In this document: piece after piece, positions 1 through 7,709 of the stretch | Numbering within the stretch: position 1 is the stretch's first letter | How the letters are laid out: each line of letters opens with the position of its first letter | Assembly: GCA_902781045.1 (NCBI GenBank) | Contig: CACZHT010000035.1 | Location: 1-54,937 of the forward strand | Length of the DNA: 54,937 nt | Source of the DNA: an uncultured Bacteroidales bacterium | GTDB lineage: Bacteria > Bacteroidota > Bacteroidia > Bacteroidales > Muribaculaceae | Reading direction: 5' to 3' | The notes under the pieces: generated by a model | Seen by the model: the letters and a program-made list of their open reading frames with translations, nothing else | Told to the model about the DNA's origin: nothing | Databases searched by the model: none | Made by a program: the position numbers and the translations under genes

Positions 1-906
1 CTCGACAGGGGACGGTATGGCTCCGCCCGAACCTCCAGCCAGTCCGCCAAATGCACCTCCAGCACCGCCGCCCACAGCTCCAGCACCGCCCAGCAACAGT
101 GCTAGCAGTGCAGCCAGCGAGCTGATGACCACAGCCTCTTCGGGGGTGGCGTGTTGGTCAAGACCCAGGAGTTGCGTGAGGGTGTCGAGCAATCCAGAGT
201 TGGAAGAACCGCCTGATTCGGTTTTTGGGGGAGCAGAAGGAGAGTCGACAAAGTGAACCGAAATGAACTCACTCCAGTCTGATTTCAAGCTGTAGGTTGT
301 TGAAGTATTCGTTTGAAGTTCACCATCCGACATATAAGTCTCACCGTTCCACTCTTTATATTCTACCTCGAATTCAAAAAGCGAACTCTTATCCTCGGTG
401 ATATCTTTGTTGACACGAAATGTGCGATTCACATGGTACGGGGACTTACGTGTTCGATATACATAACCCGTTATAAGATTGGGATGCTCTTCACTGGTGC
501 CTTTATAATATTTTGGCTCATTATTTAATTGGGGATCAGGGTTGATACACGTCAGGCATTTTTCAGCGTCTAACTTAAGCACGAAACACACCTTCTCGCC
601 ATCATTATCGGGATAAAAGTTCGCATCAACATTGATTTCGGTTCCTGCGCTCAATTTATTGCCCACGAAGTCAGAGACAACTATGCAATAGAAGTGTTTC
701 ATAGAATATCCATAAGAAGAATGTTGAGAGGTACTGGATTCTTCTTTTTTGACGGTGAAGGTGTCGCCAAGATTGGTGATGGTATAAACGAGTTTGCCGT
801 GGGGCAGCTGCACCGTTCGTGTCTGCGCCCCAGCACTGAGCCAGCAAGCCAGCAGAGTCACCAGCCACACAGTCGTTTTATAATAATGTGAAACCGATAT
901 CTTCAT
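1..906 (-). CDS. Exported protein of unknown function, 3' end cut by window edge
   Basis: Reading the minus strand from an ATG at 906, the frame stays open for 302 codons to the window edge, so the C-terminus is missing. Residues 1-27 form a signal peptide (KTTVWLVTLLACWLSAGAQ). A polar region follows with several cysteines, including a CLTC motif. The last visible part is a Ser/Pro linker, then a hydrophobic alanine/leucine stretch (VVISSLAALLALLLGGAGA) running into a very Gly/Ala-rich segment. This looks like one membrane pass followed by a flexible glycine linker. I do not recognise a family. Codon use in the first 200 codons is clearly more A/T-rich (AAA, GAA, TAT, TCT) than in neighbours, which may indicate transfer. 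It lies 103 bp downstream of the next gene on the same strand and may share its transcript. The frame is convincing; the function is unknown. Confidence 0.75.
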   Translation of the reverse strand, partial: MKISVSHYYKTTVWLVTLLACWLSAGAQTRTVQLPHGKLVYTITNLGDTFTVKKEESSTSQHSSYGYSMKHFYCIVVSDFVGNKLSAGTEINVDANFYPDNDGEKVCFVLKLDAEKCLTCINPDPQLNNEPKYYKGTSEEHPNLITGYVYRTRKSPYHVNRTFRVNKDITEDKSSLFEFEVEYKEWNGETYMSDGELQTNTSTTYSLKSDWSEFISVHFVDSPSAPPKTESGGSSNSGLLDTLTQLLGLDQHATPEEAVVISSLAALLALLLGGAGAVGGGAGGAFGGLAGGSGGAIPSPVE

Positions 907-1009
907 ATCTGTAGATGTTACGTGAGTTCATTCCATTAAGACTATAAAGACTCCTGCTCCTCTGGTTATTCACCCGACTTTTTGCGTTCTCAATTCTTGA
1001 TTCTATTCA

Positions 1010-1789
1010 TTAGTCATCGTCTTTGGGGAGGTAGCCTTCTGCAGGCACAGACACTGGAGCAGGGGTTGACTTCTTCTTGCCAAACAAGCCTAGCAGGAAT
1101 CCTATCAACAGCATGGGCCATGCCAGCCAGAAGCACCAGTGCAGCCCCGTGAGGCTCAGACCGGCGGCCAGGGTGAATCCGACCGTCATGCCCATCAGGG
1201 CACGAGTGACGGTGGCGTAGTCGGGAACACGGCCACCCGTGACCGAGTTGGCCATACTGAACAGGAAACCCCACAAGAAGCCCCCCTTGTTGCCGATGCT
1301 CTGCAGCAGCATCACCACGGCCACGATACCCACCATGGCGTTTTGGCCACTCTGCGTCACGTTCATGAACGAGTAGAGCAGCAGTGCCGCCCCAATGCCG
1401 TAGAAAAGCGGCCGCAACGCGCCAGCGCTGTTCAGCCGCATGCTTGACGCCATTTGGGAGAAGCTGTTGCCCACACCGCTGAAAGGCATCTTGCCGTGGA
1501 ACAGCGGCAGCAGGGCAGCGTTGACAAAGGCAGCTACCACCACCTTGCCCACGATGCCGCCCACGGCGCCTATCACACCGCCAAACAAGCCACCCTCGGT
1601 GAAGGTGAGGAAGCTCACTATCTTGAGCGGAAGCGCCAGTTTCGCTTTGGCGGCCATCCAGCCCAGTACAATCCATATCACCGCCAGCAGCACTGTGGGC
1701 AGCAGGTTCAATGGGTGTTTCAGGTTGTTGACGCAGTCATTCCAGTAACCACGCAAGAACTGCCCAACTGTCATTCGTTCTTTTTCCAT
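1010..1789 (-). CDS. Polytopic membrane protein of unknown function
   Basis: A 259-residue protein starting MEKERMTVGQFLRGYW at an ATG. A short amphipathic N-terminus is followed by about six hydrophobic segments: near residues 28-46, a glycine-rich pair near 60-95, near 128-140, 150-162, 165-178 and 200-235. The tail is basic then acidic (GKKKSTPAP to PKDDD) and probably cytosolic. The Gly-rich repeats GGVIGAVGGIVGK suggest close helix packing. No catalytic or transport signature is recognised; a YIP1-like small membrane protein is possible but unproven. It lies 40 bp downstream of the 133-residue gene and upstream of the truncated exported protein, so the three may form an operon. Confidence is high that it is a gene and low on its role. 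Confidence 0.8.
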   Translation of the reverse strand: MEKERMTVGQFLRGYWNDCVNNLKHPLNLLPTVLLAVIWIVLGWMAAKAKLALPLKIVSFLTFTEGGLFGGVIGAVGGIVGKVVVAAFVNAALLPLFHGKMPFSGVGNSFSQMASSMRLNSAGALRPLFYGIGAALLLYSFMNVTQSGQNAMVGIVAVVMLLQSIGNKGGFLWGFLFSMANSVTGGRVPDYATVTRALMGMTVGFTLAAGLSLTGLHWCFWLAWPMLLIGFLLGLFGKKKSTPAPVSVPAEGYLPKDDD

Positions 1790-1829
1790 CTTTTATTCTG
1801 TTATTCGTTGGAAGATTCTTCAGGTAAAT

Positions 1830-2231
1830 TTACACGTTGCCGTTCGTCTGTGCCAACATCGACTGGTACTCGGCGTTGAGTGCGGCAATCTGCTGGTCGA
1901 GCTGGCGCAGCATCTCGTCGCGCAGCGGGCATGGCTCCATGGGCACAAACAGCCACTCGGTCTCCCACTCCTGCCCAGGGCACAGCCCGATGGCTCCCTC
2001 GCGCGTCACCATGTAGTACTGTCCCTCGACCAGTGGTGCGTGGCTGTCGCACAGGCGGGCATACTCGGCCAGTTGCAGCACGCTGTAGGGCTCTTGTGTG
2101 TCGTCGTCGGCGCGCCAGGCCTTGCACAGGTTCACAGCCACCAGCACGGCTTGCAGCATATAGGGGTATTGGCCACTGTCGATGGCCGCGGCCATACGCT
2201 CTTCTGAGAAAATTTCCATATTGGGTTCCAT
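1830..2231 (-). CDS. Small soluble protein of unknown function
   Basis: A 133-residue protein starting MEPNMEIFSEERMAAAID; a second ATG four codons in is an equally possible start. It has no signal peptide or membrane segment. The C-terminal third (RDEMLRQLDQQIAALNAEYQSM) looks helical and coiled-coil-like. The GC-rich third-codon positions match the rest of the window, supporting real coding. It is the first gene of a three-gene minus-strand group with no clear TAnnTTTG promoter directly upstream. No family is recognised; the pairing with a membrane protein hints at a cytosolic partner, which is only inference. Confidence 0.7.
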   Translation of the reverse strand: MEPNMEIFSEERMAAAIDSGQYPYMLQAVLVAVNLCKAWRADDDTQEPYSVLQLAEYARLCDSHAPLVEGQYYMVTREGAIGLCPGQEWETEWLFVPMEPCPLRDEMLRQLDQQIAALNAEYQSMLAQTNGNV

Positions 2232-2494
2232 AAAACTTGGTAATTGTAGTGTAAAAACAAGGTTCTTAAATATAGTTCAGAGACAACGGGTTGTTGACGT
2301 TTGGCCCGTGACGTGATGTTCTGATGGCTAAAGGCATCAAATTATCACCAACGACAAAGATATGCTTTTATTCTGATATATCAAACACTAATCTACATTT
2401 ATTTTATCATAATTGCACTTTTCTACTGAATATGGTAGGCTATTTGCACCATAAAATTACCTGTTTGATTGTGTTTCGGATTTTGAAAGAGTTC

Positions 2495-2925
2495 CCGCCC
2501 GTAAGGGCGGCTAAATCTCAGAATCGTAATTATGAGTAACTGTTCACCGATTCAGAAAAATCTCTTCTTCCCCCCTGTGCATCGAAGATGCAGAGCGGGT
2601 CGAAGACCCGATTTTGTTCGAAAGACCATGCAAGTGCATCGAAGATGCACGCAGCTTGGTCCTGAGACTAACCAGCTAAATACTTGTTGTTTGGATGAAA
2701 AAGTTCCTCTACGAGGCACTTTTGTTCTGCTATGTGTGGACCAAGCGGCGAGGACCTTCGGCCCTCTTGCATGTTCTTTCGAACAAATAGCTTCTTCGAA
2801 GCATTTTTGCGTCTCCGACGCAATCGGTAAGAGTTACAATTATGACACAGTTTCAGAGGGACTATGTTACACTCTTCCCCTCCCCTTTACTTCGCCCCTG
2901 CCCGAGGGGAGATGTCCGAAGGACA
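2495..2925. repeat. Field of small perfect hairpins with 3-4 nt loops
   Basis: At least nine short inverted repeats occur in about 430 bp. Examples are CCGCCC-GTAA-GGGCGG (2495-2510), TGCATC-GAA-GATGCA (2578-2592), CGGGTC-GAA-GACCCG (2596-2610), GTGCATC-GAA-GATGCAC (2634-2650), GCTTC-TTC-GAAGC (about 2790-2802), GCGTC-TCC-GACGC (about 2809-2821), CCCCT-GCCCG-AGGGG (2895-2909) and TGTCC-GAA-GGACA (2913-2925). An imperfect AAAGTnCCTC-TAC-GAGGnACTTT stem lies near 2700-2723. Stem sequences differ from one to the next but the geometry is the same. A similar, smaller set lies at 53031-53111. Confidence 0.85.
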
Positions 2926-3001
2926 GAGGGGAGGGAGTGGGGCGGGCGAGTTGCTCAACAGGGGGTGGGAAGATAGTTGACTGCTCGGTTTTTTGCAAAT
3001 G

Positions 3002-3052
3002 AATCGAGGCTCTAGAACATCTCGATAATCTAGATGATCCAGAGCCTCGATT
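3002..3052 (-). terminator. Hairpin downstream of the C10 protease gene
   Basis: AATCGAGGCTCT (3002-3013) pairs perfectly with AGAGCCTCGATT (3041-3052), and a small CATCT/AGATG pair sits within the 27-nt loop. It begins 39 bp beyond the stop of the minus-strand protease gene. There is no good U-tract afterwards, so termination is inferred from position. Confidence 0.5.
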
Positions 3053-3090
3053 GCTAGGCGGTCATGTGGCACTCGGCGTGCCTGCGTTGC

Positions 3091-6000
3091 CTACTCCTTG
3101 CCCAGCATGATGTTGATCACTGCGTTGACATCGGCTCCGTCGATATTGGTGTCGCCCTCGGTGACGCAAGCACGACCATCGTATCTGTCGGCGCTGTCCT
3201 TGCCCAGCATGATGTTGATGACGATGTTGACATCAAGCACGTCCACCTTGCCGTCGCCGTTGACATCGCCCTTGAGCGTCGTTACCTCAGTGGCACCGGG
3301 GCACAGGATTTCAGTTGCATCGACTGTCTGCATGGCCTTGAAGTAGGCGCGGAACGGAGCCACAGCCTGCTGTGTGTCGTGCAGCACAAAGCGAGCGCCC
3401 TGGGCATCGAGGGTGTAGATGCCAGCCTCGCTGACGGGGATGTAGGTGCCGCTGAACATATAGTTCATGCCGCTGGTGATGGCGATGGGCTCGGCCTTGA
3501 GCAAGACGTTCTCGGCGCTCCAACTCATCACTTTGCCGGTCATGTCGCGGTCGCTGGCCACGGCCACCAGATAGGGCACATTGGCCTCCATGGCAGTCAC
3601 TGCGTCAAACACCACGGTGCCGTTGTCCTCGCGCGGGAAGTTGTAGACCCAGTAGTCGGTGTTGGCAGCAGGCGTGCGGCCATCGACTAGCACCGTTGTA
3701 GCGGCGAACGGCAGCACCATCGTGCTCCATGCCGTGCGCTCGTCGGCCTTGCGACCCTGGGTGAACGTGCGGCGGTAGGTCACCTTGCCGGCATTCACAC
3801 TCACGGGCACCATATAGGGATAGCCATCCTCCAGCACAATCTCCGTGGCATTTTGTCCCTTGACCACGTTCTTGCCATTGAGCGATGCCGGGACAGCGGC
3901 GTTCTCGTCCAGCACATAGACGGTGTTGGGGTTGTCGTTGGCCACGATATTGGTCATGTTCAGCCCTTCGAGGCTCACGGCGGCGGCATTGGCCGGCACC
4001 TGATAGCCCTCGACGGGCTTCACACCCTGGCGTGCACCGTCGGCACTCCACACCACGATGCCCGGGCGGATGTCGTAGTAGACCGACTCACCCGGCTTGA
4101 CGATGTTGTCGACGTGCGAGGCATCCTCCTCCATCGACACATTGTTGCGGGCGTAGATGTTCATGGCGTAGGTCGAGCCGAAGGCCAGGTTGTCGAAGTC
4201 GAAGTAGTAGGTCTTCGTCTCGCCGGCAGGCACCGAGATGGTCACCTGCTGGTAGGACACCATCGAGCCACGTCCATTCTCGACAATGAACAGCGGAGCC
4301 AGGATATACTTGTTGTACTCGGTGGTGCCATGGTTGGTGATGGCGGCGCTGAAGTGGGCATGACTGTCATAAATCACGTCACGGTCGCCCGCGTTGTCGC
4401 CGGCCACGGCGTTCTCGGCGCGGATGACCACCGACAGGTCAGACACGTCAAAGTCGGTCGAGCCACTGGCGGCAATGGTCACTGTGCCCGTGCCGGGAAT
4501 GGTGGGATTCCAAGTGTTGTCATAGGTCGACAGGTGAGCGCTCTTGGTGCCTGCATTCTGCGGCGTGAAATTGAAGGTGACCACCTTCTCGCCACCGGCG
4601 GGAATTTCGGCCTCGACCACGGTGGTGTACTCGCCATACTCGTCGATGCTCTCATTATCGACATACAGGAACAGCTTGCCGTTATAGCGGTCGGAACTGT
4701 TGTTGCGCACCGTCACGTGGCACTGCTCGGCAGTGCCCACCTTTTCGCCTCCGGTGAACTCAAACTTGGTGCTTTGCAGGTCGACGATGGGGTGGTTGGT
4801 AAAAGAGCAAGTATTGCCATTGAACGTCACTGAGCAGTAATAGCGGTCGCTCTCAAGCATGGGCACCCACTCGCTGCTGCCCTGCATCTGGCTCACTGGC
4901 TTAATCTTATAGGTGCCGCTGGTGATACCGGCACCGAAGGGGTAGGTGGTCGAACTCTGGGTGTCGGGCCAACTGTCGGTGATCGACAGTGACTGCGAAT
5001 AGTAAGAGGTGCTGGCAATCAGTTGCACAAAGTTGTCGTTGGCATCAAACAGTGCAATGCCGCGCATATACTTTGTGCCATCGTTGATGTGGTCCTCGGC
5101 GGTGACCTTGATGTATTTGCGCTTGGTCAACTTGAACGGATCGGAGGTGCGTTCGCGTTCGAATGACGAGGTTCCCTCGCTGTACATGTTGAACACGGTC
5201 AACACATGATTCACCTCTTCGGGTTGGCCGCTGTAGCCCGGCTTGATGCCGATGATGGCGGTCTGGTCGATGTTGTAACCCTCGGCACTGCTCGACGAGC
5301 CTATGCCACCGGCATAGGGGTTGAGCACCGACAGCACAAAGTAGCCGTTGCCCATGCCACCCCAACCCCAGTTGATGTGGTAGTAGTCGCCATACTCATA
5401 GCCGTCGCACACAAACGAGTGTCCGCCGCCACTGCCTGCACGACCGTTGTAGATCATGGGGCGCCCATTGGCTAGCTCGTTGTAAATCATGTCCTCCCAT
5501 GTCTGCTGGTCGTAGTCGCTGCGATAGACCAGGTTGGCATCGTAGTCGAAGTAGTTGTTGAGGGCCTTGGGGATATAGGGGTCGCTCGTACTCGATGCCG
5601 AAAGTCCGTAAGCCATTTCGGCTGCACAGCCGGCATAAAGCATCAGCCACGACACGGCCTCGGTGTAGACCTCGTCCTCGGCACCAGTATAGGTGTCCTT
5701 CATGTGTGCCCAGTCGAAGGCAATCGGCTCGAGTGCATCCGTGACGAACGTGCCGTATTCTTCCGTATACGGGTCATAAAACCTGGCGGTGTACGACGGG
5801 ATGGTCTGGCTGCACTGTGCTGGCCAGTTGTGATACTTCATAATCTGTGCCATCGAGGTAGCTACACAGCCTGTGTAGGATAGCTCGCCGATGGTGTCGC
5901 CATTCTCCACATGCATAAACTCGGGGCAGTGGTTCCAGTAGGGGGTGGCCTGGTCCCACTTGGTGGTGATGAGCGGGGCGATGGAGTTGCGCGTGTTCAC

Positions 6001-6420
6001 CGACTGAGCGCGGCGAGGTGCGGCCAGCACGGTGGCGGCCTCTACGTCGCTCATCGTGGCCAGACGCTGCAACTGTGCAGCATAGCCATCGAGCATGGCC
6101 TGCATGTTGCTTGGGACCTTGGTGGCATCAAAGTGCCCCTCGGTCGAGTAGCCCAGGATGGGTGTGGTGCGGTCGTCGCCCGACACAATCACAAAGCCGT
6201 CATTCAGGCCGACATTATAGATGTAGTAAGTGCTCGTGCTGACTGCGGCTTGCATCGTGGGCGACTGCGCCGCCATGCGCAGGACACCCGTTGTGCCTTG
6301 TTTCTGTTGCACAAAAGCAGCAGCTGCAGCACGTGCCTGGTCGGCCGTCACAGGGGCTGCCCAAACCGTCGCTACGGCCTGCATCGCCAGGGCGAGCAAG
6401 GCCAAAGTCTTTTTTGTCAT
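3091..6420 (-). CDS. C10 family (streptopain-like) secreted cysteine protease with dockerin-like tail
   Basis: A 1109-residue exported cysteine endopeptidase. Residues 1-21 are a signal peptide (MTKKTLALLALAMQAVATVW). Residues about 25-140 look like the C10 propeptide (GDDRTTPILGYS, then a run resembling VPSNMQAMLDGY). The catalytic domain shows TGCVATSMAQIMKYH with nucleophile Cys185, GGGHSFVCDGY with His334, and HINWGWGGMGNGYF (Asn350/Trp351) as in SpeB-type peptidases. The middle is a long beta-rich, Ig-like region. The C-terminus carries two dockerin-like calcium loops; the first is canonical (GDVNGDGKVDVLDVN) and the second is shortened (GDTNIDGADVN), losing about five residues. It is the last gene of a minus-strand trio after the RNA methyltransferase, with 118 bp between. 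Its in vivo substrate and anchoring partner are unknown. Confidence 0.93.
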   Translation of the reverse strand: MTKKTLALLALAMQAVATVWAAPVTADQARAAAAAFVQQKQGTTGVLRMAAQSPTMQAAVSTSTYYIYNVGLNDGFVIVSGDDRTTPILGYSTEGHFDATKVPSNMQAMLDGYAAQLQRLATMSDVEAATVLAAPRRAQSVNTRNSIAPLITTKWDQATPYWNHCPEFMHVENGDTIGELSYTGCVATSMAQIMKYHNWPAQCSQTIPSYTARFYDPYTEEYGTFVTDALEPIAFDWAHMKDTYTGAEDEVYTEAVSWLMLYAGCAAEMAYGLSASSTSDPYIPKALNNYFDYDANLVYRSDYDQQTWEDMIYNELANGRPMIYNGRAGSGGGHSFVCDGYEYGDYYHINWGWGGMGNGYFVLSVLNPYAGGIGSSSSAEGYNIDQTAIIGIKPGYSGQPEEVNHVLTVFNMYSEGTSSFERERTSDPFKLTKRKYIKVTAEDHINDGTKYMRGIALFDANDNFVQLIASTSYYSQSLSITDSWPDTQSSTTYPFGAGITSGTYKIKPVSQMQGSSEWVPMLESDRYYCSVTFNGNTCSFTNHPIVDLQSTKFEFTGGEKVGTAEQCHVTVRNNSSDRYNGKLFLYVDNESIDEYGEYTTVVEAEIPAGGEKVVTFNFTPQNAGTKSAHLSTYDNTWNPTIPGTGTVTIAASGSTDFDVSDLSVVIRAENAVAGDNAGDRDVIYDSHAHFSAAITNHGTTEYNKYILAPLFIVENGRGSMVSYQQVTISVPAGETKTYYFDFDNLAFGSTYAMNIYARNNVSMEEDASHVDNIVKPGESVYYDIRPGIVVWSADGARQGVKPVEGYQVPANAAAVSLEGLNMTNIVANDNPNTVYVLDENAAVPASLNGKNVVKGQNATEIVLEDGYPYMVPVSVNAGKVTYRRTFTQGRKADERTAWSTMVLPFAATTVLVDGRTPAANTDYWVYNFPREDNGTVVFDAVTAMEANVPYLVAVASDRDMTGKVMSWSAENVLLKAEPIAITSGMNYMFSGTYIPVSEAGIYTLDAQGARFVLHDTQQAVAPFRAYFKAMQTVDATEILCPGATEVTTLKGDVNGDGKVDVLDVNIVINIMLGKDSADRYDGRACVTEGDTNIDGADVNAVINIMLGKE

Positions 6421-6470
6421 AAAGATACTATTTATTAGAGGTTTATGTTATAGTTGTCAAAAAAGTGTGA

Positions 6471-6478
6471 CAAAAATA
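6471..6478 (-). promoter_or_regulatory. Possible -7 element for the C10 protease
   Basis: The minus strand reads TATTTTTG here, fitting TAnnTTTG, about 50 bp upstream of the ATG at 6420. No TTTG is found at the usual 19-21 bp upstream, so support is weak. Confidence 0.35.
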
Positions 6479-6538
6479 ATCAAAATGTGTGTAACTCGGC
6501 AGGAAACACTATCTTTTTCGACAAAAGAACCGTTTTTA

Positions 6539-7333
6539 TCAACCAACAGCGCAGTTCTCGCGCTGGCGCACGGCCTCGAACAGCAGGATGGCGGCACTGA
6601 CCGACACGTTGAGCGAGTCCAGCAGCCCGCGCATAGGTATGCGAATGTGGGCATCGGCGGCATCGCGCCACGCCTGCGTCAGCCCGGTCGACTCGGTGCC
6701 CATCACGATGGCCGTGCCGCGGCGCATATCGGTGGCGTAGTAGGGGTGCGAGTCCTGCAGTTGGGCGGTCAGAACCTGGATGTCGTGCGTTTTCAGGTAC
6801 TGGATGCACTCGGCTGAGGTGCAGCACACGGTGGGTACGGTGAAGATGGCCCCTATCGAGCTGCGGATGATGTTGGGGTTATATAGGTCGGTGAGCGGGT
6901 CGCACACGATTACCGCATCGGCCGGGGCGGCATCGGCACTGCGCAGCACAGCCCCCAAGTTGCCGGGTTTCTCGACGGCCTCCAGCACCATCACCAGCGG
7001 GTACCGGGGCAGTTGCAGGTCGGTCAGGGTCAAGGGGTGTGGATGCACCTCGGCAATGATGCCCTCGGTGCTGCCACGGTAGGCAATCTTCTCATATACC
7101 TCGCGCGTCACCTCATAGCATGGGCTGCCATAGCCGGGCACATCGCCCGTCAGGTCGGGGCAGTGATACACCGCCACCACCTCGTGTCCGGCAGCGATGC
7201 AGTGCTTCAGCTCGCGCCGGCCCTCAACCACCACAATGCCGCTGTCGCGGCGCAGTTGTGACTTCTGCTGCAGGGCTACCAGCCGCTTGATGCGGTCGTT
7301 GTGCACGCTCGTTATTCTCATTTTCTCATTCAT
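6539..7333 (-). CDS. SpoU/TrmH family RNA 2'-O-methyltransferase
   Basis: A 264-residue SPOUT-fold methyltransferase expected to use S-adenosylmethionine to 2'-O-methylate rRNA or tRNA. The N-terminus (ITSVHNDRIKRLVALQQKS) is the substrate-binding domain typical of 23S rRNA TrmH/RlmB-like enzymes. The catalytic part shows the three SpoU motifs: LEAVEKPGNLGAVLRSADA (motif 1), VMGTESTGL (motif 2) and IPMRGLLDSLNVSVSAAI (motif 3). I chose the ATG at 7333 because the family begins close to this point and the upstream in-frame extension to 7462 would overlap the promoter and a separate 26-codon ORF. The exact target nucleotide cannot be told from sequence. It lies between two large secreted-protein genes and is functionally unrelated to them. 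Confidence 0.9.
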   Translation of the reverse strand: MNEKMRITSVHNDRIKRLVALQQKSQLRRDSGIVVVEGRRELKHCIAAGHEVVAVYHCPDLTGDVPGYGSPCYEVTREVYEKIAYRGSTEGIIAEVHPHPLTLTDLQLPRYPLVMVLEAVEKPGNLGAVLRSADAAPADAVIVCDPLTDLYNPNIIRSSIGAIFTVPTVCCTSAECIQYLKTHDIQVLTAQLQDSHPYYATDMRRGTAIVMGTESTGLTQAWRDAADAHIRIPMRGLLDSLNVSVSAAILLFEAVRQRENCAVG

Positions 7334-7349
7334 CGTGACAGAGTGTAGC

Positions 7350-7430
7350 TTATTCGCATCGCCAGGCGTCGATGGTGCGGGTGTCGGTGGCGAAGTCTTG
7401 CTCGCCCACGGGGTAGACCAGTTCACACAT
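7350..7430 (-). pseudogene. 26-codon leader ORF resembling the N-terminus of the PF09820-type AAA-ATPase family
   Basis: A short frame with ATG at 7430 and TAA ending at 7350 lies between the -7 element at 7459 and the methyltransferase start, 16 nt before that ATG. Its product contains VYPVGEQDF, which resembles the conserved opening (YPIGIQxF) of the AAA-ATPase-like/PD-(D/E)XK proteins abundant in Bacteroidales. The codons look like real coding sequence. It is either a decayed remnant of such a gene or a translated upstream ORF; the family match is from memory and very short. Confidence 0.4.
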
Positions 7431-7458
7431 GATGCGTCATGTTTTGAGGGTTCAATCG

Positions 7459-7467
7459 GCAAAGATA
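7459..7467 (-). promoter_or_regulatory. -7 promoter element for the SpoU methyltransferase
   Basis: The minus strand reads TATCTTTGC, an exact TAnnTTTGC match, about 125 bp before the methyltransferase ATG. No clear TTTG lies 19-21 bp upstream. It argues against translation starting at 7462. Confidence 0.55.
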
Positions 7468-7570
7468 CAACAAAATTCGGGATTGAGAACGCTGAATTCA
7501 GATTTTTTGCCCATTATCGCATCCTCTCGCCCGCCAGCCACTGCACCCGACAGGTGCTTCGTGCAGCGAG

Positions 7571-7621
7571 GCTACAGGGGGTCAGACCCTCTGTGGCACA
7601 GGGAGTCTGACCCCCTGTAGC
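7571..7621. repeat. Near-perfect 25+25 bp palindrome of the GGGTCAGACCC repeat family
   Basis: The left arm begins GCTACAGGGGGTCAGAC (7571) and the right arm ends GTCTGACCCCCTGTAGC (7621). The 25-bp arms differ at two positions and are separated by one base. It is a compact relative of the longer elements at 11521, 44226, 49109 and 54497. Confidence 0.85.
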
Positions 7622-7642
7622 GACGGTAAGAGTGCAAAACAA

Positions 7643-7673
7643 TCCCCGCCGGCACTCTTGGCACCGGCGGGGA
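7643..7673 (-). terminator. Terminator hairpin of the BspA-like gene
   Basis: TCCCCGCCGG (7643-7652) pairs perfectly with CCGGCGGGGA (7664-7673) around an 11-nt loop. On the minus strand the stem is followed by ATTGTTTT. It lies 36 bp after the stop codon. Confidence 0.75.
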
Positions 7674-7709
7674 ATGACTAGGCTTAAGGCTAACCCTTAA
7701 TCATTAACC

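Larger units (their letters stand above)
2232..3090. other. Gene-free interval (859 bp) rich in short hairpins
   Basis: No convincing gene is seen. The first 230 bp are A/T-rich and unstructured. From about 2495 to 2925 there is a dense run of short perfect hairpins, described separately. The last part holds the hairpin behind the C10 protease. The open frames of 71 and 156 codons here run through the hairpin field and have irregular codon use. Confidence 0.7.
7334..7709. other. Intergenic interval (376 bp) before the BspA-like gene end
   Basis: It holds the 26-codon ORF, the methyltransferase -7 element, a near-perfect 51-bp palindrome of the GGGTCAGACCC family and the terminator of the BspA-like gene. 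Nothing else coding is seen. Confidence 0.7.

Noticed and set aside
17..256. 79-codon proline-rich frame on the plus strand at the left edge
   Set aside because: It is antisense to the Gly/Ala-rich part of the truncated exported-protein gene, which is open for 302 codons with a signal peptide.
2532..3002. 156-codon open frame in the hairpin field
   Set aside because: Codon use is irregular, there is no domain or start context, and the translation simply reads through inverted repeats.
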